Shown here one piece after another: positions 8,416-16,679 of a stretch of 64,000 nt of DNA (position 1 is its first letter; each line of letters starts with the position of its first letter). The notes beneath the pieces were generated by a model. That model had not been told where the DNA came from. It ran no database searches and worked only from the letters and a program-made list of their open reading frames with translations. The translations under genes and the position numbers were made by a program. The stretch comes from CAZEAN01 sp964510225 (GTDB taxonomy: Bacteria; Planctomycetota; Planctomycetia; Isosphaerales; Isosphaeraceae): contig CAZEAN010000007.1 of assembly GCA_964510225.1 (NCBI GenBank), positions 1 to 64,000 on the forward strand, given 5' to 3'.

Positions 8416-10344
8416 ATGAAGCTACTGGATGAAAAACTCGATGCCAGGATCCCCGAGGGGCCGCTCGATCAGAAGTGGACTGAATACCGTGGCACGATGA
8501 AGTTGGTCTCACCGAGCAACAAACGCAAGTATTCGGTAATTGTGGTCGGGACCGGTCTCGCAGGCGGTTCCGCGGCAGCGACGCTCGCGGAACTCGGCTA
8601 CAACGTCATGGCATTCTGCTATCAGGATAGTGCACGGAGAGCACACTCAATTGCTGCCCAAGGCGGAATCAACGCCTGTAAGAACTATCAAAATGACGGG
8701 GATTCGGTCGGCCGATTCTTCTACGACACGATTAAGGGTGGCGATTTCCGGAGCCGCGAGGCTAACGTCTACCGCTTAACCGAGCTCTCCGAAGAGATCA
8801 TCGACCAAGCTGTTGCTCAGGGTGTCCCCTTCGCTCGAGAGTATGGCGGAACGCTCGATAACCGGAGTTTTGGTGGTGCTCAGGTTTCGAGAACGTTCTA
8901 TGCGCGTGGACAGACAGGTCAGCAGTTGCTCTTGGGCTGCTACCAGGCAATGAGTCGACAGATTGCGGCCGGCAAAATTAAGATGTTCCCCAGGACGGAA
9001 ATGCTCGACATCGTTGTCGCCAATGGTCGAGCGATCGGAATCATCACCCGTGACATGATCTCTGGGAAGATTCAAAAGTGGTCGGCGGATGCCGTCGTTC
9101 TGGCGACCGGTGGTTACGGTAACGTCTTTTACCTCTCGACCAACGCCAAAGGCTGTAACGTAACCGCGACCTTCCGGGCCTATCGTGAAGGTGCCTACTT
9201 CGCCAACCCTTGTTTCACGCAGATCCACCCGACCTGCATTCCGCCGCACGGTGGTCAGCAGTCGAAATTAACGTTAATGAGCGAATCGCTCCGGAACGAT
9301 GGTCGCGTTTGGGTTCCGCTGAACGTCGGTGATAAACGCGCCCCTGGTGATATCCCTGAGGAAGAGCGTGATTATTACCTAGAGCGGATCTATCCGGCCT
9401 TCGGGAATCTTGCTCCCAGAGACATCTCAAGTCGCGCCGCGAAGCGGGTCTGTGACGAAGGCCGAGGGGTCGGTAAGACCGGGATCGGTGTTTACCTTGA
9501 CTTCCGTGACGCGATCCAACGTCTCGGTGCCGATACGATCAAGTCGCGATACGGGAACCTCTTCGATATTTATCAGCGGATTACAGATGAGAACCCGTAC
9601 GAAGTTCCGATGCGGATCTACCCCGCGAGCCACTACACCATGGGTGGTCTCTGGGTGGATTACAACCTGATGAGTACGATCCCGGGCCTCTTTGTGATCG
9701 GAGAAGCAAACTTCTCTGACCACGGAGCAAACCGGCTTGGTGCCAGTGCCTTGCTCCAAGGGCTTGTCGACGGTTACTTCGTTCTTCCCTACACCCTGGG
9801 CGACTTCTTCGCGCGGTATCCGAAGCTCAAAGTCGACACCGATCATCCTGAGTTCGACCAAACGGAAGCCCGGGTTAACGAGAGGATTCGGACCCTCCTC
9901 GCGGCTAACGGCAAGCGGACGCCGGATTCGTTCCATCGGGAACTCGGGCAGCTTGTATGGGACACCTGTGGGATGTCCCGGAATGCTGAGGGACTCCGAG
10001 CGGCGATCGAGCGGATTCCAGCGCTCCGGGAAGAGTTCTGGCAGAACGTCAAGCTCGTCGGTAGCGGTGAAGAACTGAACAACTCGCTTGAGCAAGCTGG
10101 CCGTGTTGCCGACTTCATCGAACTCGGTGAGTTGATGTGTCGTGATGCTCTCGATCGTGAAGAGTCGTGCGGGGCTCACTTCCGCGAAGAGTATCAGACC
10201 GAAGATGGCGAAGCTGTCCGGGATGACCAAAATTACTGCTACGTTTCCGCATGGAAGTCAAACGGTGGCTATCACGAGCCTGATCTGGTCAAGGAACCTT
10301 TGATCTTCGAGAACGTCGAACTCGCCACTCGAAGTTACAAATAG
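8416..10344 (+). CDS. sdhA: Succinate dehydrogenase flavoprotein subunit
   Basis: The catalytic subunit of about 642 residues that oxidises succinate to fumarate using covalently bound FAD. The dinucleotide-binding glycines (VVGTGLAGGSAA) are near residue 45, the FAD-linking His is in RRAHSIAAQGGINA (about 77), and the active-site regions include IHPTCIPPHGG and the C-terminal HYTMGGLWVD and GANRLGASALLQGL blocks. The length and sequence type match the non-classical SdhA found with single-subunit cytochrome b anchors. I chose ATG at 8416, 9 bases after AAGGTGA; GTG at 8404 is in frame but overlaps that ribosome site. The iron-sulfur subunit follows after 66 bases. Confidence 0.95.
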   Translation: MKLLDEKLDARIPEGPLDQKWTEYRGTMKLVSPSNKRKYSVIVVGTGLAGGSAAATLAELGYNVMAFCYQDSARRAHSIAAQGGINACKNYQNDGDSVGRFFYDTIKGGDFRSREANVYRLTELSEEIIDQAVAQGVPFAREYGGTLDNRSFGGAQVSRTFYARGQTGQQLLLGCYQAMSRQIAAGKIKMFPRTEMLDIVVANGRAIGIITRDMISGKIQKWSADAVVLATGGYGNVFYLSTNAKGCNVTATFRAYREGAYFANPCFTQIHPTCIPPHGGQQSKLTLMSESLRNDGRVWVPLNVGDKRAPGDIPEEERDYYLERIYPAFGNLAPRDISSRAAKRVCDEGRGVGKTGIGVYLDFRDAIQRLGADTIKSRYGNLFDIYQRITDENPYEVPMRIYPASHYTMGGLWVDYNLMSTIPGLFVIGEANFSDHGANRLGASALLQGLVDGYFVLPYTLGDFFARYPKLKVDTDHPEFDQTEARVNERIRTLLAANGKRTPDSFHRELGQLVWDTCGMSRNAEGLRAAIERIPALREEFWQNVKLVGSGEELNNSLEQAGRVADFIELGELMCRDALDREESCGAHFREEYQTEDGEAVRDDQNYCYVSAWKSNGGYHEPDLVKEPLIFENVELATRSYK

Positions 10345-10410
10345 ATCATTCCAAAACTCGATGAATCCGTTCACATCGGTGTCCGCCCCAACGGTGATTC
10401 AGACTCAATC

Positions 10411-11154
10411 ATGAAACTGACATTACACATTTGGCGTCAGAAATCGACGAAACAATCGGGGAAGATGGTGACCTACCCCGATCGTGAAGTCAGTCCGGAT
10501 CAGTCCTTCCTTGAGATGCTCGATGGACTCAATGAAGACTTGATCCTCCGAGGTGAAGACCCTGTTACGTTTGACCATGATTGCCGCGAAGGGATCTGTG
10601 GTGCGTGCGGGATGGTGATTAACGGTGTTGCACACGGTCCCGAGCAGACGACGACCTGCCAGCTTCACATGAGAAGCTTCAAGGACGGTGATGAAATCTA
10701 CATCGAACCGTGGCGGGCCAATGCCTTCCCAGTCGTGAAAGATCTCATGGTCGACCGTTCCGCTTTCGATCGCGTGATCCAGGCTGGTGGCTACATTTCA
10801 ATCAACACCGGCTCGGCTCCAGAAGCGAACTCGATTCCGGTTCCGAAAGATAACGCCGAGCTAGCCTTTGACGCGGCGACTTGCATTGGGTGTGGTGCTT
10901 GCGTCGCAGCCTGCAAGAATGCCTCTGCGATGCTCTTCACTTCTGCCAAAGTCGCACAGCTTTCCAGACTTCCGCAGGGTCAAGTGGAACGGAAGCGACG
11001 GGTCATGAATATGGTACAGCAGATGGATGAAGAAGGTTTCGGCAATTGCACCAATTATCAAGAGTGCTCTGCCGTTTGTCCGAAGGAAATCAGCACTCAG
11101 AATATCGCCGTGATGAACCGCGAGTTCCTTAGAGCATCACTCACCGGCGTTTGA
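10411..11154 (+). CDS. sdhB: Succinate dehydrogenase iron-sulfur subunit
   Basis: A 247-residue electron-transfer subunit joining the flavoprotein to the membrane anchor. The plant-type 2Fe-2S site is formed by CREGICGAC (Cys58, Cys63, Cys66) and Cys83. The 4Fe-4S and 3Fe-4S clusters use CIGCGACVAAC (158-168) together with Cys213, Cys219 and Cys223. All expected Cys ligands are present. The operon order C-A-B and the long interdomain segment fit the menaquinone-type enzymes. A strong terminator lies about 70 bases downstream, so this is the last gene of the operon. Confidence 0.95.
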   Translation: MKLTLHIWRQKSTKQSGKMVTYPDREVSPDQSFLEMLDGLNEDLILRGEDPVTFDHDCREGICGACGMVINGVAHGPEQTTTCQLHMRSFKDGDEIYIEPWRANAFPVVKDLMVDRSAFDRVIQAGGYISINTGSAPEANSIPVPKDNAELAFDAATCIGCGACVAACKNASAMLFTSAKVAQLSRLPQGQVERKRRVMNMVQQMDEEGFGNCTNYQECSAVCPKEISTQNIAVMNREFLRASLTGV

Positions 11155-11222
11155 TCATCAGTTGAGTCAGATTGGGCCGGGCTCGTCTCAACCCGTTGCT
11201 CATTTCAGAATTACCAATTGCG

Positions 11223-11264
11223 ATGGTCGTGAAGGCTTGCCTTAAGCTTCACGACCATTTTCTT
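11223..11264 (+). terminator. Intrinsic terminator of the sdhCAB operon
   Basis: A perfect 12-base stem, ATGGTCGTGAAG (11223-11234) with CTTCACGACCAT (11247-11258), encloses a 12-base loop and is followed immediately by a T-rich run (TTTCTT). It is placed 69 bases after the sdhB stop, and no gene crosses it. Confidence 0.8.
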
Positions 11265-11390
11265 GTGGGTAACATTATTGGATCTGGCAGTGTTTCGCGG
11301 TAGCTTCTTAAGTTCCAATCTGTTCTTGTCACTATCGAAGCCCAATACAGCCTTGAGACATGCAGACTCACCACAGACAATACCACGCCG

Positions 11391-12164
11391 ATGGTTGAAC
11401 GACTCGAAGCACAGGCTGAACTTGTCCGAATTAACGGAATCTCAATTACGAACGTCACCATGGACGACGCGATTGAGACGATCTTTGATGCGGTTGAGCG
11501 GGGCGAACGTCGGTTCATTTGTTTCCTCAATGCCCATTGTGTGAATGTCGGAGCTTCAGATTCCGAATACAAGGCGATCATGAACCGAGACGATGTGATC
11601 GTTTTTGGTGATGGAGCGGGTGTCCGACTTGCCGGCAAGCTGAGCGGTCAACCGATCCGTGAAAATGTGAATGGAACCGATATGTTTCCGCTCCTTTGCG
11701 AGCGTGCGGGAGAGCGTGGGAAGTCGCTTTACCTTCTGGGTGCACGCCCCGAAATCCCGGAGGAAGCAGGGCGTCGGATGGTCGAACGTGTGCCGAGCCT
11801 AAAGATTGCGGGTACCAGACACGGCTACTTCAACGCGAGCGAGACCGACGAGGTCATTGAACAGATCAACGAGGCTAAGGCTGATCTGCTCCTCGTGGCA
11901 CTCGGTGTCCCAAGGCAGGAAAAGTGGATTGCTGCACACCGCGATCGGCTCAATCCGACAGTGGTCATGGGGGTCGGCGGTCTCTTTGACTACTATTCGG
12001 GGAGGATCCCTCGGGCCCCTCGGATCCTCCGCGTCACTTCGCTCGAATGGGTCTGGCGACTGGCGATGGAGCCAGGCCGGATGTGGAAACGCTATCTTGT
12101 TGGGAACGTCGTCTTTGTTTGCCGAGTATTCTGGTGGACACTCCGCGGAACGATTAAGAAGTAA
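11391..12164 (+). CDS. WecG/TagA/CpsF family glycosyltransferase (GT26)
   Basis: A 257-residue GT26 enzyme; the family transfers N-acetylmannosamine, N-acetylmannosaminuronic acid or related sugars onto lipid-linked intermediates in surface polysaccharide synthesis. Diagnostic stretches are CFLNAHCVNVG (about 45), VFGDGAGVRLA (about 70), NVNGTDMFPLLCERA, the LLGARPEIPEEA nucleotide-binding region, ALGVPRQEKWIA and GVGGLFDYYSGR. The C-terminus (EWVWRLAMEPGRMWKRYL) is the amphipathic membrane-association tail usual in the family. The acceptor and sugar cannot be told from sequence. It stands alone between the sdh terminator and the ECF sigma gene. Confidence 0.9.
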   Translation: MVERLEAQAELVRINGISITNVTMDDAIETIFDAVERGERRFICFLNAHCVNVGASDSEYKAIMNRDDVIVFGDGAGVRLAGKLSGQPIRENVNGTDMFPLLCERAGERGKSLYLLGARPEIPEEAGRRMVERVPSLKIAGTRHGYFNASETDEVIEQINEAKADLLLVALGVPRQEKWIAAHRDRLNPTVVMGVGGLFDYYSGRIPRAPRILRVTSLEWVWRLAMEPGRMWKRYLVGNVVFVCRVFWWTLRGTIKK

Positions 12165-12329
12165 CGTTGGCCAGCCAATAATCGAGGGCCGGGGCTGGTT
12201 GCTTCGTTAGTTTTGATTGATTTACTAAGTTTCGTGAGCCTGATGACGGTCAGCCAGCACTACTGAAGCGAAGCTGCATTATACCGCGTTAAATGGATCG
12301 ATCTCCAAGACGGCAGGTGTGTTGACGCG

Positions 12330-12938
12330 ATGATGAATGCAGCGACAGAAGGTCGGGAAATTGAAAACCCTGTCGCTGACCGCACAATGAGTCTTGATCC
12401 TTCAGAATGGCTCGATGCATTTGGCGATCGGCTTTTTCGCTATGCGTTGGCACGCGTCTCTTGTCGAGCCGAGGCCGAAGACCTTGTTCAAGAGACGTTC
12501 CTCGCCGCGATCAGTGCCCGTGATCGCTACCGAGGCGAGGCAGCGGTTGAGACCTGGTTGATCTCGATCTTGAGGCGGAAGATCGTCGACCACTATCGGG
12601 CCTCGCGATCAGACTCCTCAGAAGACCAGAAGCCAACGTTCGCCGTCGAATCTCCGTTCGACGAGCACGGCTTTTGGAAGGTCCAACCGAGCCACTGGAA
12701 GTCACCTCCGGACGAACTCACACTCCAAGAATTTCTCCGGAGTCTCGACGCTTGCCTGACGCAGTTGCCAACCGCGTTGGCCGAGGTTTTCGAACGCCGA
12801 GAGATCGGTGGCGAAGATCCAGCGGCGATCTCTCGGTCACTCGGGATTTCGAAAGGGAATCTCCGTGTCCGCTTGCATCGAGCCCGTCTCCTACTCCGTG
12901 CCTGCATCGAACGTAAGACGATGAGCACAAAGCCATAG
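12330..12938 (+). CDS. ECF-type RNA polymerase sigma factor
   Basis: A 202-residue group 4 sigma factor that redirects RNA polymerase to a small regulon. Region 2 spans about 27-95 (LFRYALARVS; AEDLVQETFLAA; VETWLISILRRKIVDHYR) and region 4 about 125-190, ending in the helix-turn-helix AISRSLGISKGNLRVRLHRA. A 30-residue linker containing HGFWKVQPSHWKSPP separates them. Two adjacent ATG codons (12330, 12333) are possible, and MSLDPSEWLDAF at 12387 is a plausible shorter start. The next gene, 32 bases downstream, encodes a zinc-type anti-sigma protein, so this is a self-contained regulatory pair. Confidence 0.9.
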   Translation: MMNAATEGREIENPVADRTMSLDPSEWLDAFGDRLFRYALARVSCRAEAEDLVQETFLAAISARDRYRGEAAVETWLISILRRKIVDHYRASRSDSSEDQKPTFAVESPFDEHGFWKVQPSHWKSPPDELTLQEFLRSLDACLTQLPTALAEVFERREIGGEDPAAISRSLGISKGNLRVRLHRARLLLRACIERKTMSTKP

Positions 12939-12970
12939 GCAAGTTACCGTTGCCGTGCTAAATTCAATAC

Positions 12971-13330
12971 ATGACCTGGTTCAAATCGCTCTGGAAAATA
13001 TTGACGCTTCGGTGTAGTGCTGCGTCCGCGTTGGCCTCGGATGAACTCGATGAGCCACTCGGTTGGGTCGACACGCTTGCGTTGCGTGGGCATTTGTTGG
13101 TCTGTCGGCCGTGTCGCGCTGCGCAGCTTCAATTCAAGCGGATCAAGACGAGCCTTCAAGAAGCCCGGTCTCCATCGAGTTCCCCGATCGGTTCTATGGA
13201 AGCGGAGCGGCTTTCCGAGGAATCGAAGGCCAGGATCCGTAGCTTGATCGCAGCGTCGACCCGAAAGGAATCCTCCGATCCGAGCCCCCGACCTGAATCC
13301 AACGGCCAACACAAGACCAGTGGCCGCTAA
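12971..13330 (+). CDS. Putative ZAS-type anti-sigma factor
   Basis: A 119-residue soluble protein with an HLLVCRPC motif (His41, Cys45, Cys48), the HX3CX2C zinc-binding signature of ZAS anti-sigma domains. A helical stretch and a polar Ser/Pro-rich tail follow. There is no membrane segment, so any signal would be sensed in the cytoplasm. It follows the ECF sigma gene with 32 bases between them, the usual arrangement for a sigma/anti-sigma pair that is co-expressed. The zinc-binding His and Cys residues are visible directly; sigma binding is inferred from context. It converges on the agmatine deiminase gene with a 7-base gap. Confidence 0.75.
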   Translation: MTWFKSLWKILTLRCSAASALASDELDEPLGWVDTLALRGHLLVCRPCRAAQLQFKRIKTSLQEARSPSSSPIGSMEAERLSEESKARIRSLIAASTRKESSDPSPRPESNGQHKTSGR

Positions 13331-13337
13331 GTGATCG

Positions 13338-14603
13338 TCAGACCAACCTCGGGAGAACCGGCCCTCGGGGTTGATCACGGGTCAAGCAGTGGATGGTCCC
13401 GAGCCCCCAGACGAGGTCAACGGCATGAACGCCGATGACCTCACGATCCGGGAAGAGTTCCCCGAGAATCGAGAGCGCCTCGCGGTCGGCAGGATCGTTA
13501 AAGGTGGGGACCAGGACGACCCTATTCGCGATATAGAAATTGGCGTAGCTCGCGGGAAGCCGCGTGCCGTCGAAGACAACCGGTCGCGGCATCGGAAGTT
13601 CGACAATGTGGAGCGGGTCTCCGTCAAGATCGACGGCGTTGCGGAGTCGGTGGAGGTTCTCGATCAAGACTCGGTGATTCGGGTCGTTCGAATCGCGCTC
13701 AACAACCGTCAGAATTGTCGAGGGTCCCACAAAGCGTGCGACATCATCAATATGTCCATGAGTGTCATCGCCGACGATTCCACCTTCGAGCCAGATCACC
13801 TGCGTGATTCCGAGGAACTCGGCGAAAAGAGCTTCATAGCCTACGCGATCGAGCCCCGGATTTCGTTCTTGGACGTCGGAGAGGAGGCATTCTTCGGTTG
13901 TTAAGAGGAGGCCACGACCGTTGACATCGATGGCGCCACCTTCGAGGACGACCCGAGTTTGCGTCCCGTTGACCTCAGCCCGAGGGCGGATCCGCTTGAA
14001 ATCGAGGCGTTTCGCAATGAATCGGGGAATCCGCTGATCTCGCTTCCAGTTGTCGTACTTGGCCCAGGCGTTGAACTTCCAGTCGACGACCCGGACGCTC
14101 GGCGTTTGTTCCGCCGTGGCTGGAGCGGAGGGATCGGGGAGCAGGAACATCGGCCCGGAGTCGCGAAGCCAGGCGCGGTCGGTCGGGCACGGAAAGAAGC
14201 TGACTTGATCAAGATCGACCCCCGCCCGCTCAAGCAACGCAGTGGCTTGATCGCGCGTTTTCGGCGAGCCTACAAGGATCCGGACCGGCTCAGAGCGGCT
14301 TAAAAGTCGGACCATCTCCACAAAGACCCAAGGAATAGGGCCGAACTTCCCAGGCCAGTCGTCTTGGTTGCGAGGCCAGGCGATCCAGGTCGCTTCATGC
14401 GGCTCCCATTCGGCCGGGAGTCGGTAACGATGGGGAGCCGGCTCGGGCTCTGGCGGAAGCCCAGGTTCAGGGGAGGGTCCGGCAACACGTTCAGATTCCG
14501 GTTCTGGTTCAGATTCCTGTCCCGGTTCCGGTTTCAGAGTGGGTTTGGTGCGTTCGTCCTCCGTCGTCGGAGCGTCTCTTTCGAATTCATCCTCGGGGGA
14601 CAT
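13338..14603 (-). CDS. aguA: Agmatine deiminase family protein
   Basis: A 421-residue guanidine-modifying enzyme (PAD_porph fold) that hydrolyses agmatine to N-carbamoylputrescine and ammonia. Key blocks are WIAWPRNQDDWPG (73-85), DRAWLRDSGP (142-151), LEGGAIDVNG (220-229), the GDDTHGHIDDVARF loop with the catalytic His (about 278-291), and the nucleophile Cys406 in GTIHCLTRDQP. The first 58 residues are a proline/glutamate-rich, repetitive, probably disordered extension absent from typical members; no internal start codon before residue 97 allows it to be skipped, and the ATG at 14603 has a GAGG site upstream. N-carbamoylputrescine amidase is encoded 2 kb away on the same strand, supporting the agmatine assignment. 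Confidence 0.88.
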   Translation of the reverse strand: MSPEDEFERDAPTTEDERTKPTLKPEPGQESEPEPESERVAGPSPEPGLPPEPEPAPHRYRLPAEWEPHEATWIAWPRNQDDWPGKFGPIPWVFVEMVRLLSRSEPVRILVGSPKTRDQATALLERAGVDLDQVSFFPCPTDRAWLRDSGPMFLLPDPSAPATAEQTPSVRVVDWKFNAWAKYDNWKRDQRIPRFIAKRLDFKRIRPRAEVNGTQTRVVLEGGAIDVNGRGLLLTTEECLLSDVQERNPGLDRVGYEALFAEFLGITQVIWLEGGIVGDDTHGHIDDVARFVGPSTILTVVERDSNDPNHRVLIENLHRLRNAVDLDGDPLHIVELPMPRPVVFDGTRLPASYANFYIANRVVLVPTFNDPADREALSILGELFPDREVIGVHAVDLVWGLGTIHCLTRDQPRGPVLPRLV

Positions 14604-14739
14604 CGTCGCACCTCGCCTCTACCTACCGGGGTCAACCTGCTGCAAACGACACTATTAGGACAAGGTCCTCTTGTTCAATCAAGCAACTGGGCTATGCTGT
14701 CAGGCAATTTGAGGATTCGCTACCAAGGGAGGACGCTCC

Positions 14740-15888
14740 ATGGATGGGGTACTCAGCGCAGCTCAGCAGGGTTGGTTTGACATCGCCCGGAAGTTCGCCG
14801 CCGCGGAGCTGAGCGACGACGTCATCGAACGGGACCAGGAAGGGACGTTCTGGCGTGATGGTTATCGCGCCTGTGGCCGGAACGGGATCCTCGGGCTGAC
14901 GGTCCCTCGACAGTACGGTGGCCAAGACGTTGATCTCCCGACGGCGGTCGCCGCAATGGAAGGGCTTGGCTACGGATGTGCCGATACCGGCCTTGCGTTT
15001 GGGCTCAATGCCTCGCTCTGGACGGTGACGATGCCGATCCTGACCTTTGGCACCGAGGATCAAAAGCGGCGCTGGTTGCCCGGCCTCTGTGATGGGACCT
15101 TGTTTGGCGCGAATGCCGCGAGCGAACCCAGCGCCGGCTCGGACATCTACGCGATGAAGACAGAGGCCGAACAACGGAGCGATGGCTCCTGGGTCTTGAA
15201 CGGTCGGAAGATCTGGATCACCGGCGGTCCGGTCGCTGACGTCTTCTTAGCCTTCGCGACGATCGACTCCAGCAAAGGGGCGTTGGGGCTGACGGCCTTC
15301 ATCATCCCTGGAAACACGCCCGGTCTTCGCATCGTCCGCACGATCAACAAGCTGGGAATGCGCACGGCCCCGATGGCGGAGATTGCCTTCGAGGACTGCG
15401 TGGTGCCGTCGGAAGGGCTCCTCGATCGGCCCGGCCGCGGCGCTCGGATCTTCAACGCCGCCTTAGAATGGGAACGCGGCGCGATTCTCGCCCCGGCCTT
15501 GGGGACGATGCGGCGTCAATTGGAACGCTGCATCGAGCACGCCCGCAAGCGGAGTCAGTTCGGCCAGCCGATCGGCAAGAACCAGGCCGTCTCGCATCGG
15601 ATTGTCGACATGAAACTCCGCCTTGAAACATGCCGACATCTCGTTTATGCCTTCGCATCCAAGAAAGGCCGAGGCGAGGATGCCACCCTCGAAGCAGCGC
15701 TGGCCAAGCTTCATGTTTCTGAGACGTTCGTGCAGAACAGTCTCGACGCCGTCCGGACATTCGGCGCCAGTGGTTATATGACGGAAACCGGCCTGGAGCG
15801 TGATCTCCGCGACTCAGTGGGCGGCGTGATTTTCTCAGGGACCAACGACATTCAGCGCAATATCATCGCCGCCCGACTCCGGCTCTGA
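14740..15888 (+). CDS. Acyl-CoA dehydrogenase family protein
   Basis: A 382-residue flavoprotein of the acyl-CoA dehydrogenase fold: N-terminal helical domain (1-120), beta domain starting at ASEPSAGSD (127-135) with WITGG (159-163), and a C-terminal helical domain (230-382). RKRSQFGQPIGKNQ and RTFGASGY are the usual FAD and tetramer contacts. At the position where medium-chain enzymes have the catalytic Glu (YEGT), this protein has FSGT (Ser366). Glu245 in LEWERG aligns with the alternative base used by isovaleryl-CoA and long-chain enzymes, so it may be active. It is divergent from agmatine deiminase, with 136 bases between them. The substrate is unknown, and a link to polyamine metabolism is not demonstrated. 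Confidence 0.88.
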   Translation: MDGVLSAAQQGWFDIARKFAAAELSDDVIERDQEGTFWRDGYRACGRNGILGLTVPRQYGGQDVDLPTAVAAMEGLGYGCADTGLAFGLNASLWTVTMPILTFGTEDQKRRWLPGLCDGTLFGANAASEPSAGSDIYAMKTEAEQRSDGSWVLNGRKIWITGGPVADVFLAFATIDSSKGALGLTAFIIPGNTPGLRIVRTINKLGMRTAPMAEIAFEDCVVPSEGLLDRPGRGARIFNAALEWERGAILAPALGTMRRQLERCIEHARKRSQFGQPIGKNQAVSHRIVDMKLRLETCRHLVYAFASKKGRGEDATLEAALAKLHVSETFVQNSLDAVRTFGASGYMTETGLERDLRDSVGGVIFSGTNDIQRNIIAARLRL

Positions 15889-15906
15889 TTGAGGGGGACC
15901 GTGTGC

Positions 15907-16635
15907 TCACTCCCCAGCAAGTCGGAGGATCAACGTGGTGGTGTAGCGGACCTGTTCGTACTCTTCCCCTTCGTCTTCGCCAGCGTTTTCAGGCTCGACA
16001 ACGGTAGCGCGGAAGGCCCATTGGCCAGGGTCGACGCCAGTCAACTTGATCGAGCCCGACTTATTCGTGGTCAAATTGGCGCGGAAGCGTCCCGGGCCGC
16101 TCACGTTCACCTCGATTTTGGGGACGGCCTTGCCATGGTCAAAGACCGTGAGCTTGAGATCGCTCCCCTTCAGTTCAGGGACGATATCGTAATCCAGCTC
16201 TGAGGAACGGCTGAGGGCGTTGAGCGCTTTCTCGTCGGTGGTATCGATGAATTTCGCATAGTAGAAGAGTAAGGCGTTGATGTCGCCGTAGGGATAGACG
16301 CCGAACTTGCCGTAAGTCTCGATGCTCCGAGGAGCGGCGACGGCAACCTCGGCGGTCTGATAACGCAGCTCGTCGCGCTTCACTTCGGTGAGTTCCAGCG
16401 GCATGATCCGGTCGGAAGCGAGGGAGCGGACCCAGGTCCGGGTCTTGCCTTCAAAGTCATCGACGTAGAAGCCGTCACCGGCCTTGGGGGCTTCTTCAAA
16501 AATCCAGACGGCGGTGTTGGCCGACTCGCCATCCAAGCCGGTAGCGATCCAGAGGAAGTGGGCCGAGGCGATCGATTGAACGCCGAGGCTGATGACAATG
16601 CTGAGGAGCAGCGCAGTCCAAGGAAGCGAGCGCAT
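15907..16635 (-). CDS. Secreted DUF4198-like protein
   Basis: A 242-residue exported protein with a clear signal peptide (hydrophobic residues 6-20, cleavage near SIASA-HFLW). The mature protein begins AHFLWI, the start usual in DUF4198-like, beta-rich periplasmic proteins sometimes associated with metal uptake. A conserved middle block contains ETYGKFGVYPYGD and YYAKFID, and the C-terminal domain (about 160-235) looks like a carboxypeptidase-regulatory or Ig-like beta sandwich (GSIKLTGVDPGQW). No catalytic site is visible and the function is unknown. It starts 45 bases after N-carbamoylputrescine amidase on the same strand. A GGAG ribosome site lies 9 bases before the ATG. Confidence 0.65.
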   Translation of the reverse strand: MRSLPWTALLLSIVISLGVQSIASAHFLWIATGLDGESANTAVWIFEEAPKAGDGFYVDDFEGKTRTWVRSLASDRIMPLELTEVKRDELRYQTAEVAVAAPRSIETYGKFGVYPYGDINALLFYYAKFIDTTDEKALNALSRSSELDYDIVPELKGSDLKLTVFDHGKAVPKIEVNVSGPGRFRANLTTNKSGSIKLTGVDPGQWAFRATVVEPENAGEDEGEEYEQVRYTTTLILRLAGE

Positions 16636-16679
16636 GGTGGCAATTCTCCGTGCTCAAGGGGTTGGGAAACGGCCACAGT

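Noticed and set aside
12171..12200. Hairpin CCAGCC/GGCTGG after the GT26 gene
   Set aside because: The stem is only six pairs with a 16-base loop and the T tract is too far away for an intrinsic terminator.
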